This document shows, one piece after another, positions 13,850-13,945 of a stretch of 13,945 nucleotides of DNA (position 1 is the stretch's first letter; every line of letters begins with the position of its first letter). The notes under the pieces are model-generated. The model ran no database searches and was not told where the DNA came from. It saw nothing but the letters and a program-made list of their open reading frames with translations. The position numbers and the translations under genes were made by a program. Source of the stretch: an uncultured Clostridia bacterium (GTDB lineage: Bacteria; Bacillota; Clostridia; UMGS1810); assembly GCA_934454585.1 (NCBI GenBank), contig CAKSFP010000046.1, forward strand, positions 1-13,945, read 5' to 3'.

Positions 13850-13945
13850 GAATCCCTCCACCGCCTACGGCGGTCCCGTTCTCACCTGCCGGTTCGGTCG
13901 GCGATAAACGGTTGCCACAGGCAACCATCGCCCCTTTAGCAAGGG
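13850..13945. repeat. REP/MITE-like hairpin-rich intergenic repeat (cut by window end)
   Basis: The element appears to begin GAATCCCTCC (13850-13859) and contains successive palindromes: CCGCCtacGGCGG (13861-13873), GCCG/CGGC (13888-13902), GGTTGCCacaGGCAACC (13910-13926) and CCCTTtagcAAGGG (13932-13945). Starts with GAATCCCTCC and CCCTTTAGCAAGGG-type ends are, from memory, typical of high-copy intergenic repeats in Faecalibacterium/Ruminococcus-like genomes. The stretch 13746-13849 before it is AT-rich, and I see nothing convincing in it. The right end is outside the window. Confidence 0.6.

Noticed and set aside
13694..13939. 81-codon open frame on the plus strand
   Set aside because: It begins inside the 13-bp inverted repeat and ends inside the hairpin-rich repeat, with no ribosome binding site and no coherent protein features.

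Overview
The window looks like chromosomal DNA from a gut-type Clostridia (Firmicutes, perhaps Oscillospirales or Lachnospirales). The reasons are the moderate GC content, strong AGGAGG-type ribosome binding sites, SLH and BspA-like repeats, He_PIG and MBG surface domains, and a hairpin-rich intergenic repeat at the right end. Taxonomy is inferred from style only. No rRNA, tRNA or CRISPR array is visible.

Layout. Bases 3-2597 are the 3' part of a large secreted surface protein gene whose start lies off the left edge. From 2655 to 12391 run eleven genes, all on the + strand. They are mostly 3-35 nt apart with a ribosome binding site before nearly every start, and they end at a very strong intrinsic terminator (12438-12486). 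This looks like one long operon, possibly with internal control in the 73-nt gap before 3124, which holds two interleaved and mutually exclusive hairpins. After the terminator come a tyrosine recombinase (12684-13529) and about 416 bp without a protein gene. That stretch holds what appears to be a tiny minus-strand RNA gene (consensus promoter, hairpins, terminator), a 13-bp inverted repeat, and a REP/MITE-like repeat cut by the window end.

How the operon genes may work together. Three products match, in order, the YdjG (twin zinc ribbon plus C-terminal membrane anchor), YdjH (signal peptide, TPM domain, membrane anchor) and YdjI (SPFH/band-7 with zinc ribbons) proteins, which in Bacillus subtilis are encoded beside pspA and belong to a cell-envelope stress system. 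No pspA is visible here. The trio is interrupted and extended by a four-TM protein, a DUF4428 zinc protein, an LRR-SLH wall-bound protein, a lipoprotein, a HEAT-repeat lipoprotein, a TMEM43-like membrane protein, a two-TM/winged-helix/zinc-ribbon protein and a small secreted MBG-domain protein. My inference is an expanded, PspA-less envelope or membrane-integrity system spanning cytoplasm, membrane and cell wall. This is the most interesting protein-coding feature. The putative small RNA next to the recombinase is the most interesting non-coding one.
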